Shown here in pieces: positions 1 to 6,971 of a DNA stretch of 7,693 bases. How positions within the stretch are numbered: position 1 is the stretch's first letter; each line of letters begins with the position of its first letter. Under the pieces are notes generated by a model. It made no database searches. It saw only the letters and a list, made by a program, of their open reading frames with translations, and had not been told where the DNA came from. The translations under genes and the position numbers were made by a program. Source of the DNA: Thermoanaerobaculia bacterium (GTDB taxonomy: Bacteria > Bacteroidota > Bacteroidia > Chitinophagales > Saprospiraceae); NCBI GenBank assembly GCA_023151335.1, contig JAKLJF010000086.1:2688-10380 (forward strand), read 5' to 3'.

Positions 1-47
1 AGGTTTATAGGGTTTATGAAGGTTTATAGGGTTTAGGAGGGTTTATA
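1..47. repeat. Tandem 9/10-base repeat (GGTTTA core) upstream of the first gene
   Basis: The hexamer GGTTTA (or GGGTTTA) begins at 2, 11, 21, 30 and 40, giving alternating 9- and 10-base spacing, so the array can also be read as a 19-base dimer (1-19, 20-38, then a partial unit). It ends 16 bases before the ATG at 64 and may continue to the left of the window. No spacers separate the units, so it is a minisatellite and not a CRISPR. It probably lies in the 5' untranslated or intergenic region of the first gene. Whether it affects expression cannot be told from sequence. Confidence 0.8.
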
Positions 48-63
48 ACAACCATGGCTGAAA

Positions 64-768
64 ATGAAAGAATACGTTGTCATATTGGCGGAAAAAGATA
101 TGGATGCGCTCGGCCGCGTGCGCTGCTGGCCACAGGCGCTGGCTGCCCGTTGTGAGGGAGAAGTCTGGTTGCGCGGTATATTTGCGCAGGAACGGCTGGC
201 GAAGGAGATCCGGCAGTTGCCGGCCCGGCAAACGTACCTGCTGGGAACAGGTGAGCTGCTTTTTCCCGAAGGGGGCCTGACGCCGGTAAGGACGCTGCCG
301 CAACTGCACTGGCTGCCGCTGACGGTATTTTTACCGGTGGATTTGCCCGTGTCGGCGCTGCCCGGCGAGGTGTCGGACCGGGTTTCTTTAAAGGTGTTGC
401 CTTCCGGCCGGGCTGAAAAAGGCGCAGCCATGCTGACCGGATGGCCGCTGTGGGCTGCATGGGTGGAAACGGCGCCGCGCGCCCGGCTGGACCGGCTGCT
501 TTTCGCGGCCTCGGCCTCGGGCCAGGCCCTTGTCCTCGGCAATATTTTGCCGGCGATACCGGGGCGGGAATACTGGATGCGGGAAAGTATTTTATTGCCT
601 GCCGGTTTTGATTTTGAATTTCCTGCAACATGGGAATTGATCCATAAAAAATTTAACCCCGACAACGATGCCATCCTGTTGTTCGATGAAAGCGGCCGGA
701 TGGATAAGATCAGCCGGAACCATTTCGTTCGGGCCACAAGAAGCGCCGTGAGGCTTACTCAAATTTGA
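64..768 (+). CDS. bpX2-like protein of a MoxR–vWA–beta-propeller ternary system
   Basis: A complete 234-aa soluble protein with no signal peptide or membrane segment. It starts at ATG 64 (MKEYVVILAE); the earlier ATG at 54 is in another frame that soon stops. Visible features are a WLRGI stretch at residues 35-39, GGLTP at 70-74, a proline-rich LPVDLPVSALPGEVS region at about 90-104, LPAIPG at 162-167, GFDFEFP at 181-187, and a C-terminal FVRATRSAVRLT at 221-232. These, with the length, resemble the bpX2 family of the MoxR–vWA–beta-propeller ternary systems as I recall it. The vWA/propeller gene two positions downstream supports the call. No catalytic motif is visible, so a binding or scaffold role is inferred. 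It ends at TGA 766-768, 9 bases before an ATG of the next reading frame, which suggests a shared transcript. The broad system is likelier to be right than the exact family number. Confidence 0.6.
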   Translation: MKEYVVILAEKDMDALGRVRCWPQALAARCEGEVWLRGIFAQERLAKEIRQLPARQTYLLGTGELLFPEGGLTPVRTLPQLHWLPLTVFLPVDLPVSALPGEVSDRVSLKVLPSGRAEKGAAMLTGWPLWAAWVETAPRARLDRLLFAASASGQALVLGNILPAIPGREYWMRESILLPAGFDFEFPATWELIHKKFNPDNDAILLFDESGRMDKISRNHFVRATRSAVRLTQI

Positions 769-777
769 TATCGAACA

Positions 778-3700
778 ATGCAAAAACGAAACGATCAATG
801 CACACCGGCAAATGTTCAGTTTAGCGGAAGCCGGAAACACGGTTACGAAACTTTTAAAAGTTTCGTAACCGTTACGCCCCTCAGGTTTGAATGGTTGTCG
901 GGAAGCGGTGCCAAAACCATTTTTCCTTTTTTATTATGGATACTGGCAGCATTCAACGCCTGTCAAACGGATAAAAACAAAACCGTCTCCGGGGAGCAGG
1001 ACGAGATGGCCGCACCGCCGGATGCCCTGTTCCAAAAAGTACCTGCCTCGGAAAGCAATATTCACTTTATGGCGGAAGTAAAGGAGGATTTTGTAAACAA
1101 CATCGTCAAAAATCCCCACTTCTACAACGGCGGCGGTGTGGGCGTGATCGATGTGAACAACGACGGCCTGCAGGACCTGTTCTTTTCCTCCACCACGGGT
1201 TCCTGCAATTTGTATTTGAACCAGGGTAATTTTAAATTTAAAAATATTACTGCCCTCGCGGGGGTGGCCTCACCCAAAGGTTTTAAAACCGGCGTGGCCA
1301 TCGCCGACGTGAACGGCGACGGCTGGCAGGACATTTACGTGTGCCGGACGGGTACTCAACCCGGCGACGACCAACGCAACCTGCTCTATATCAATAACTG
1401 GAACAATACCTTCTCGGAAAGCGCCGCCGATTATGGCGTCGACGACGCATCGGGCACCAACTGCGCCAATTTTTTCGACTACGACCTCGACGGCGACCTC
1501 GACCTGTACGTGGTCAACAATCCGCCCGATGTCAAACTCGTCGATCATATGGACCTCGAACGGCGCCCCGATGGCAGCCTCGTCCGCCGCAACGAACCGC
1601 GCGGCGAATTCGACTCCGACCGCCTCTACCGGAACGACGGCCCCCCCCTTCAGGGAGGCGGGGGAGGATTTACCGACGTCAGCAAACAAGCCGGCATCCA
1701 CGACCGGGCCTTCGGGCTGAGCAGCATTGTCATGGACTGGAACGGCGACCACTGGCCCGACATTTTCGTAGCCAACGATTTCATCCAACCCGACTTCCTC
1801 TACATCAACAACCGCAACGGCACTTTTACCGATGAAGCTGCCAAAAGTTTCCGCCACCTGTCGAACCACACTATGGGCTCCGACGTCGCAGACATCAACC
1901 TCGACGGTCTGCCCGACCTGATCGCCCTCGATATGCTGGCGGAAGACTACCAACGCCAAAAATCGCTGAGCAGCATCATGAAAGAAGAGCGCTACCGCCT
2001 GCTCGGCAGCTATGGCTACGGCTACCAACTGATGCGCAATGTACTGCACCTCAACAACGGTCCTGCTTCCGCCAGCACCGTGCAAACGCCCACCTTCAGC
2101 GAAATCGGCTGTATGGCCGGGATTTTCCAAACCGACTGGAGCTGGAGCGTACTGGCGCAGGACTATGACCTCGACGCCTGGCCCGATATGTTCATTACCA
2201 ATGGTTACCGCAGGGATATTACCGATCTGGATTACATGCAGTTTGTGGGCGATTCCCTCAACAATTTGTACAAAGGCTCCTTCCCCAAAGACATGAAATC
2301 CATTTATGAATACCTCGATCTGATACCCTCCGTCAAACTTCGCAACTATATGTACCGCAACAAAGGCGATCTGCAGTTTGAAAACACGACCATCGCCTGG
2401 GGTTTTACCGATAAAACCTTTTCCAACGGCGCGGCCTACGCCGATCTCGACAACGACGGCGACGCCGACCTGGTGGTGAATAATATCGAGAGCGAAGCCC
2501 TGCTGTACCGCAACACCGCCGCCGACACCAAAAAGGGTAATTGGCTGCACCTCCGTATTGAAGGCCCGAAGGGGAATCCCACCGGCGTGGGCGTCGTGGC
2601 ACGGGTGACGGCAGGCGGGCGTACTTTCCAGCAGGAACTTACACCCGTGCGCGGGTTTTATTCCTGCAACGAACCCGCACTCTTTTTCGGTTTGGGACAG
2701 GCAAGCGCTGTCGACAAAATAGAGGTGCTGTTCCCGCCGGGAAACAAACTGGTCACGCTGCAAAACCAAGCGGTCAATCAGCGCCTGCTCGTCAAAGCAA
2801 GCGATGCCAAACCCGGCGCCCTGCCGCCGCTGGTGCAATATCAGCCGGCGTACTTCAAGGAGGCCGGCAATACCCTCGGCATCGATTATGTACACAAAGA
2901 AGACGATTACCGCGACTTCAACAACGAACGCCTGTTGCCCTGGCGTCTGTCTACACCCGGCCCGGCCATCGCTACCGGCGACGTGAACGGCGACCAACTC
3001 GACGATTTTTACGTTGGCGGGTCCGCCGGTTCGGCAGCCGCGTTATTCCTTCAACAGGCCGGCGGCAAATTTACCCGCGCTTCCTCCGTTACCTGGAATA
3101 TCGACGCCCTGTATGAAGACAGCGGCGCGGCCTTCTTCGACGCCGACGGCGATGGCGATCAGGATTTGTTCGTAGCCAGTGGCGGCAACAGCGCCCCGGC
3201 CGGCAGCGACAAATACCGCCCGCGATTGTACCTCAATGACGGGAAAGGCAACTTCACCCGGGCCGAAACAGCGATCCCCGCGATCAATGACAGCGGCTCC
3301 GCCGTCGCGGTTTTCGATTATGACAATGACGGCGACCCCGATATTTTCCTCGGCGGCTGGTGCGTGCCCGGCGAATACCCCACCACGCCCGGCAGCCACG
3401 TGTTGCGCAACGACTGGAAACAGGGGAACACTTTCACGGATGTTACGACACAAATAGCGCCGGATTTTGCCAGCTGCGGCATGGTACGGGCCATCACTTT
3501 CGCCGACCTGAACGGCGACAAAAAAGCCGAAATGCTCGTGGCCGGCGAATGGATGCCAGTCAGCGTATTTCAATTCAAAAACGGCAAATTCGAAAACGCC
3601 ACCGCCGTTTTCGGCCTCGAAGGCTCCAACGGCTTTTGGCGCAGCCTGGTTGCCGCCGATTTCGACGGCGACGGCGACACCGATTTTGCGGCCGGCAACC

Positions 3701-4335
3701 TGGGCCTCAATACCCGCCTGACCGCTTCGCCGGAAGCGCCGTTGCACATTTATGCCAAAGATTTTGATAAAAACGGCAGCATCGACCCGCTCATGGCCTA
3801 TACGGCAGCCGGCGTCGAATACCCCCTGGCGCTCCGCGATGTGTTGCTGAAACAGCTGCCGGCGTTAAAGAAAAAATTCGTGCGCAACAGGCCCTATGCC
3901 TACGCCAGGCTGGAGCATCTGTACCCGCGAGCGGAGCTGGAAACGGCCCGGCATTTTATGGCCGGCGAGTTGCGCAGCGCGTATTTTGAAAACCAGGGCG
4001 GGAAATTTGTGCTCAGGCCCCTCCACAACATGGCGCAGATCGCCCCGGCCCAGGCTATCGTGGTGGCCGATCTGAATACCGACGGCAAACCGGACCTGAT
4101 CCTGGCGGGCAACGACTATGGCCAACAGGTGGAAACCGGCCCCATCGATGCCGGCAACGGCCTGACGCTGCTCAACGACGGCAAGGGGAATTTTAATCCG
4201 GTGCCGGCCTTCCGGTCGGGCCTGTGGGCAACCCGCGAAGCGCGCTCAGCCAGGCTTGTCTTCGGGCCCGGTGGGAAAAAAATACTGCTGGTTGGGAACA
4301 ATAACAGTAAAATGCAGGTATTTGAATTGAATTGA
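778..4335 (+). CDS. FG-GAP/VCBS repeat lipoprotein with UnbV/ASPIC domain (CRTAC1-like)
   Basis: The open frame from ATG 778 gives 1185 aa, but the native start is probably TTG at 895 (residue 40). From there a hydrophobic stretch (FPFLLWILAAFNAC) ends at Cys62, giving a 22-residue type II signal peptide followed by CQTDKNK, so the protein is likely an outer-membrane or surface lipoprotein. Asp-rich FG-GAP/VCBS calcium loops of the DxNxDGxxD type start at about residues 125, 177, 234, 320, 372, 462 and 556. A UnbV/ASPIC-like domain follows at about 588-671. A second set of loops starts at 735, 788, 847, 910, 961, 995 and 1098. This fits two calcium-stabilised beta-propellers flanking UnbV, a common Bacteroidota architecture of about 1100-1200 aa, usually thought to act in adhesion or polymer binding. 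No enzyme motif is seen. Its place between ternary-system genes is unusual. Residues 1-39 overlap a palindrome and look non-native. Confidence 0.88.
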   Translation: MQKRNDQCTPANVQFSGSRKHGYETFKSFVTVTPLRFEWLSGSGAKTIFPFLLWILAAFNACQTDKNKTVSGEQDEMAAPPDALFQKVPASESNIHFMAEVKEDFVNNIVKNPHFYNGGGVGVIDVNNDGLQDLFFSSTTGSCNLYLNQGNFKFKNITALAGVASPKGFKTGVAIADVNGDGWQDIYVCRTGTQPGDDQRNLLYINNWNNTFSESAADYGVDDASGTNCANFFDYDLDGDLDLYVVNNPPDVKLVDHMDLERRPDGSLVRRNEPRGEFDSDRLYRNDGPPLQGGGGGFTDVSKQAGIHDRAFGLSSIVMDWNGDHWPDIFVANDFIQPDFLYINNRNGTFTDEAAKSFRHLSNHTMGSDVADINLDGLPDLIALDMLAEDYQRQKSLSSIMKEERYRLLGSYGYGYQLMRNVLHLNNGPASASTVQTPTFSEIGCMAGIFQTDWSWSVLAQDYDLDAWPDMFITNGYRRDITDLDYMQFVGDSLNNLYKGSFPKDMKSIYEYLDLIPSVKLRNYMYRNKGDLQFENTTIAWGFTDKTFSNGAAYADLDNDGDADLVVNNIESEALLYRNTAADTKKGNWLHLRIEGPKGNPTGVGVVARVTAGGRTFQQELTPVRGFYSCNEPALFFGLGQASAVDKIEVLFPPGNKLVTLQNQAVNQRLLVKASDAKPGALPPLVQYQPAYFKEAGNTLGIDYVHKEDDYRDFNNERLLPWRLSTPGPAIATGDVNGDQLDDFYVGGSAGSAAALFLQQAGGKFTRASSVTWNIDALYEDSGAAFFDADGDGDQDLFVASGGNSAPAGSDKYRPRLYLNDGKGNFTRAETAIPAINDSGSAVAVFDYDNDGDPDIFLGGWCVPGEYPTTPGSHVLRNDWKQGNTFTDVTTQIAPDFASCGMVRAITFADLNGDKKAEMLVAGEWMPVSVFQFKNGKFENATAVFGLEGSNGFWRSLVAADFDGDGDTDFAAGNLGLNTRLTASPEAPLHIYAKDFDKNGSIDPLMAYTAAGVEYPLALRDVLLKQLPALKKKFVRNRPYAYARLEHLYPRAELETARHFMAGELRSAYFENQGGKFVLRPLHNMAQIAPAQAIVVADLNTDGKPDLILAGNDYGQQVETGPIDAGNGLTLLNDGKGNFNPVPAFRSGLWATREARSARLVFGPGGKKILLVGNNNSKMQVFELN
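841..877. repeat. Perfect 30-base palindrome plus GTTACGC tail (hairpin element, copy 1)
   Basis: Bases 841-855 (GGTTACGAAACTTTT) are the exact reverse complement of 856-870, a perfect 15+15 palindrome. It is followed directly by CGTTACGC (870-877). The tail GTTACG (871-876) repeats the start of the left arm, so the right arm can pair with either the left arm or the tail. A second copy with the same core and tail lies at 6870-6907. This is probably a dispersed intergenic hairpin. It stands upstream of the likely start (TTG 895) of the lipoprotein gene, where it could be a protein-binding dyad or a 5' leader stem-loop. Confidence 0.85.
1641..1668 (+). other. GC-rich in-frame insert with C8 and G5 runs inside the lipoprotein gene
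   Basis: A run of eight C (1641-1648), then TTCAGGGAGGC, then five G (1660-1664) encodes PPLQGGGGG between YRNDG and FTDVS. Sister loops in the same protein read INNRNGTFTD and LNDGKGNFTR, with only two or three residues at this place. The segment therefore looks like an extra 15-21 bases added in frame. C1641-1645 can pair with G1660-1664 around a 14-base loop. The C8 run is a possible slippage site that would shift the frame. Confidence 0.6.
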
Positions 4336-4426
4336 TGTGGTCAATGTGTTTTAAATGTGGTCAATGTGGTCAATGTGGTCAATGTGGTCAATGTGGTTAA
4401 TGTGGTCAATGTGGTTAATGTGGTTA
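4335..4426 (+). repeat. 9-base minisatellite (ATGTGGTCA/ATGTGGTTA) before the vWA gene
   Basis: Eight uninterrupted 9-base units run from 4355 to 4426: five ATGTGGTCA and three ATGTGGTTA. They are preceded by one unit at 4335-4343, a degenerate unit ATGTGTTTT at 4344-4352 and two extra A. The block begins on the last base of the lipoprotein stop codon and ends 5 bases before the ATG at 4432. Because the period is a multiple of three, gain or loss of units keeps every frame unchanged. The first 40 bases recur at 6803-6842 downstream of the vWA gene. Confidence 0.92.
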
Positions 4427-4435
4427 ATGAAATGA
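4355..4435 (+). other. Possible repeat-encoded leader ORF overlapping the vWA start
   Basis: Each repeat unit carries an ATG in one frame. Reading from 4355 gives a 26-residue (Met-Trp-Ser/Leu)8-Met-Lys peptide that stops at TGA 4433-4435. That stop overlaps the ATG at 4432-4434 of the vWA gene in an ATGA arrangement typical of translational coupling. The reading is direct from sequence; that the peptide is translated is only a guess, and the ORF may be a by-product of the repeat. Confidence 0.25.
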
Positions 4436-6822
4436 ATAATCTTGAAAAAACGGCCATCGACTATTTTGTCTCTTCTCCATACTATTTCTGGCGCTGGTCC
4501 GAAAATGGCGAGGCAGTGGAATGGAAAGCAGGAGAGACGATTTGTTACACGGCAGATTTGCTGAACGTGCTGCGCGGGCTTACTGATATTGGCCTGCCTC
4601 CCCTTGGCACGGTACTGCTCCTGTTGGCGGCCTGCCAGGAAAGGGAAAACAGGATCAATATGGAAGCGCACGTGCGCCGGCTGGCCGATGTGTCGCACAC
4701 CCAGTTTGGCCGCACTTTCCGGATATATCCCCTGGCGCGTACGATGCTCAGACTGATACGGGAATTGCCCGCCGATTTGCGGTCCGGCCCGGCGCGCATA
4801 CACCTGATCCGCGAAATTTTGGACAATGCAGGCACCCGCACCCGGGCCATCCAGGTGCCGCCTGACCAGCTGCGCGCGGTACTCGATGCGTTTGCCAGCG
4901 GCCGGATCGACCGGGCTGTTTTCCAGGAGCGTCCCGCGGACACCGGGCAGTTTTTGCTAATAGAGATCATACCACTGGCTTTTGCCTGTCGCAAATTTCC
5001 CGACGCAGCCAGTCTGGAGCGACAGCTGCGCGGGGGTGTGCCCGAACCGCCTCCGCCGCTGGAACTACCCCTGCCCCAACCGGAATCCGCCGATTTGCTG
5101 GATGAACTGGAAAAAGATCCGCAAACCCTCGGCCTGGCCCGGCTGTCGCGGCGCCTGCTGGCCGCGCTGAACATCCCCATGCACGCCCGGGGCGCCAGCG
5201 ATTTGCCCATCGGCGGCGTGGCAGATATTTCGAACCGGGGCGATTTTGACCGCTTGCTGCTGAGCGAACTGGCACACGACGACCATACCCTGATTGCCCG
5301 CCTGGTGAACAACGAGGCGCTCTTCCTGCGCCGGGAAGAACCGCCTGCCAATCTGGACCGCCAGCGAATCATCCTGATAGATACCACCCTGAAAATGTGG
5401 GGCGTACAGCGGGTATTCGCCCTGTCGGCAGCCCTGGCCGTGGCGCGCAACAATCATCACGTGACGGCCATCAGGGCTTTTACCCTGGATGGCAGGGAGG
5501 CTACCGGGGCAGACTTGGGCAATAAAACAGGTATTCTCGACGCAATGGGCCGGCTCGACAGCGCCCTGCATTGCGGGGAGGCTCTGACGCGGTTTTTTGC
5601 CAAAACGCCGCTGGCAGAGCAGGAAGATTATATCCTGATCAGCGATGCCGACGCTATGCGCGGTGAAAGTTTTCAGGCCTCCTTTGCCGCCGTACGCGAG
5701 CGCCTGCGTTTTCTGATCGTGCTGCACCGCGACGGATCGCTGGAGTTTTATGAATTCATACAAGGCCGGGGCAAACTGATCGGAAAGCCGAAATTCGACC
5801 TGGAAGCATTGTTGTTCCCGTCGTATAAGGAGCAAAGGGAAGCGACCCCGCTTGCCAGGAAAGACCGTTTACCACTCTTTCTTGTTCAGAAGCCCGGTCC
5901 GCTCCATTTCCCGCTGACCGCCGTTCAACTGAACCAGCATAACACCTTTTTCGACCGGGAGCACGGAGCGGCGGTTGTGACCAATCACCAGCGGGTGTTA
6001 TATTGGCCCAGCCATTACCGCGGCGGGCTGGAGCTGGCGCCGTTTATAGAAGCGGGCCGGTATTGCGGCGGTTTTGGAAAAAATGGAGAATTGTTCATCC
6101 TTGTGCAAACCGCAAAGGAAAAAAGCCTGTGTCTGTACAAATTCGATAAAACAGGCCGGACGGTCAAGACCCTTTATGAGAAAGGTTTTGAGGGGATTAC
6201 CGGTACCGCTTTCGACCCCGAAATGTTTTACATTGCCATGCAGGATGGCGGCATCCGGATGATCAATGCGGCAAGCGGACAGATAGCAGCGCTCGATCCG
6301 TCTTGGGAGTATGCTTTTAAAAACGATAAGCGCCGGAGGGAGAGCCTGAAATTTGCTGAAATCAAACATTATATCCGGCACAACTATTCGACCATCCAGC
6401 GGGTGAAAAGTATCTTTATCACACCATCCGGCGAGTTGGCCGCCGACAGCCATTATCTTCGTTTGCTCAACGCAGACAACATGAAATGGACGCCGGGTAT
6501 GGCGATGGAACCTGCCAACGTGAAAAGCAGTGTATTGGCGGAAAATCCCCATAGCCTGCTGTACGAACGAGCGTGGCCGGACGGCAGCCGCGTGATCGCG
6601 GATGCGCGCGGTTTCCTGCACCTTTGTCCTGCCGACACCCGCAAACCCGAAATAACCATCGTGCTCATAGCCGACACCATGACCGCCGCCTGGGCATCGG
6701 ACGGCGCCGCCTGCGGCAATACTCATTTTTTAAACGTCCCGGAAAATCAACACATTCCCGTGGTTGATTTTTATAATAAGTACATAAAAACGTTTATAGA
6801 TAATGTGGTCAATGTGTTTTAA
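4432..6822 (+). CDS. vWA and beta-propeller protein of a MoxR–vWA–bpX ternary system
   Basis: A 796-aa cytoplasmic-looking protein from ATG 4432 (MNNLEKTAIDYF). The frame is open back to GTG 4357, but that would only add 25 repeat-encoded residues (Val-Val-Asn)n, so the later start is preferred. An N-terminal helical region (about 1-200) is followed by a proline-rich linker (about 204-220). Next come a conserved-looking GGVADISNRGDFDRLLLSEL (about 260-279) and NNEALFLRREEPP (293-305). A vWA domain runs from about 310 to 450, with the first MIDAS strand LIDTTLKMWG at Asp317 and a late LISDADAM at Asp405. The C-terminal part (about 480-785) has repeated beta-strand patterns consistent with a beta-propeller. 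vWA proteins of this kind work with MoxR AAA+ ATPases. The MIDAS is D-x-T-x-K and not D-x-S-x-S, so metal binding may be altered. The last residues NVVNVF and the stop come from the downstream repeat. Confidence 0.8.
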   Translation: MNNLEKTAIDYFVSSPYYFWRWSENGEAVEWKAGETICYTADLLNVLRGLTDIGLPPLGTVLLLLAACQERENRINMEAHVRRLADVSHTQFGRTFRIYPLARTMLRLIRELPADLRSGPARIHLIREILDNAGTRTRAIQVPPDQLRAVLDAFASGRIDRAVFQERPADTGQFLLIEIIPLAFACRKFPDAASLERQLRGGVPEPPPPLELPLPQPESADLLDELEKDPQTLGLARLSRRLLAALNIPMHARGASDLPIGGVADISNRGDFDRLLLSELAHDDHTLIARLVNNEALFLRREEPPANLDRQRIILIDTTLKMWGVQRVFALSAALAVARNNHHVTAIRAFTLDGREATGADLGNKTGILDAMGRLDSALHCGEALTRFFAKTPLAEQEDYILISDADAMRGESFQASFAAVRERLRFLIVLHRDGSLEFYEFIQGRGKLIGKPKFDLEALLFPSYKEQREATPLARKDRLPLFLVQKPGPLHFPLTAVQLNQHNTFFDREHGAAVVTNHQRVLYWPSHYRGGLELAPFIEAGRYCGGFGKNGELFILVQTAKEKSLCLYKFDKTGRTVKTLYEKGFEGITGTAFDPEMFYIAMQDGGIRMINAASGQIAALDPSWEYAFKNDKRRRESLKFAEIKHYIRHNYSTIQRVKSIFITPSGELAADSHYLRLLNADNMKWTPGMAMEPANVKSSVLAENPHSLLYERAWPDGSRVIADARGFLHLCPADTRKPEITIVLIADTMTAAWASDGAACGNTHFLNVPENQHIPVVDFYNKYIKTFIDNVVNVF

Positions 6823-6842
6823 ATGTGATCAATGTTGTCAAT
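6803..6842 (+). repeat. Second copy of the minisatellite block, downstream of the vWA gene
   Basis: Bases 6803-6827 match 4335-4359 exactly (25 of 25). The match extends to 6842 with two mismatches (6828 A for G, 6836 T for G), giving a 40-base direct repeat at a distance of 2468 bases. It supplies the end of the vWA reading frame, including the TAA at 6820-6822. The two copies lie at the two edges of the vWA gene. Confidence 0.9.
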
Positions 6843-6863
6843 TCCCCGCACATTGCCCACATT
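6822..6863 (+). terminator. Imperfect hairpin from inverted repeat copies after the vWA gene
   Basis: CACATTGCCCACATT at 6849-6863 is the inverse of the minisatellite unit pair. It can pair with 6822-6835 in two 6-bp helices separated by a 2x2 internal loop, with a loop of about 14 bases. It can also pair, one mismatch apart, with 6802-6816. No T-run follows, so a classic intrinsic terminator is doubtful; it could be an attenuating or mRNA-protecting stem. AATTCC (6840-6845) and GGAATT (6864-6869) offer a competing stem. Confidence 0.35.
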
Positions 6864-6971
6864 GGAATTACGTTTACGAAACTTACAAAGTTTCGTAAAC
6901 GTTACGCGCGCTGATGCTGAAAACCTGGCGGCGCGAGGTATAGATTGATGAATTTATAGTGTCAAAGTAAA
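6823..6971. other. Intergenic region with repeats and hairpins, no gene seen
   Basis: These 149 bases between the vWA stop and the next ATG hold the tail of the 40-base direct repeat, its inverted copy, and the second palindrome element (6870-6907). The remaining stretch to 6971 ends in an AT-rich segment. I see no convincing Bacteroidota promoter (TTG with TAnnTTTG) and no Shine-Dalgarno sequence, only A-rich bases (AAAGTAAA) before the ATG at 6972. Confidence 0.7.
6870..6907. repeat. 15-bp stem hairpin plus GTTACGC tail (hairpin element, copy 2)
   Basis: ACGTTTACGAAACTT (6870-6884) and its exact reverse complement (6888-6902) flank a 3-base loop ACA, followed by CGTTACGC (6900-6907, overlapping the right arm). 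Core arms TTACGAAACTT and AAGTTTCGTAA and the tail are shared with 841-877. The copies differ at one stem pair: G-C in copy 1 (842 with 869), T-A here (6873 with 6899). This double change keeps the pairing. The loop differs too. Confidence 0.88.

Noticed and set aside
33..737. Minus-strand open frame opposite the bpX2-like gene
   Set aside because: It has the same span as the sense gene and a basic, serine/arginine/proline-rich composition typical of shadow frames in GC-rich DNA.
891..893. ATG at 891 as the lipoprotein start
   Set aside because: It is out of frame with the signal peptide and the FG-GAP repeats.
1270..2997. A 575-codon open frame on the minus strand inside the lipoprotein gene
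   Set aside because: It is antisense to repeated GAC/GGC/AAC-rich calcium-loop codons, which suppress stops on the other strand. The plus-strand product has clear domains; the antisense product shows only low-complexity valine/alanine/glycine-rich sequence.
4335..4426. CRISPR array
   Set aside because: The 9-base units are contiguous with no spacers, and no cas genes are nearby.
4357..4431. Val-Val-Asn repeat as a genuine N-terminal extension of the vWA protein
   Set aside because: It requires a GTG start inside the repeat and adds only minisatellite-encoded residues, while a good ATG at 4432 begins a normal-looking helical N-terminus. Not fully excluded.
6803..6898. Small cysteine-rich ORF (31 residues with CFKCDQCC), and a similar CGQ-repeat frame from 4335
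   Set aside because: Both arise from reading the TGTGGTCAA repeat in another frame. The cysteines come from repeat TGT codons, and there is no separate evidence of translation.
6870..6907. Hairpin as a rho-independent terminator
   Set aside because: The stem is long and perfect, but no T-run follows; the downstream bases are GC-rich (CGCGCGCTG), and an almost identical element lies at the 5' end of another gene.
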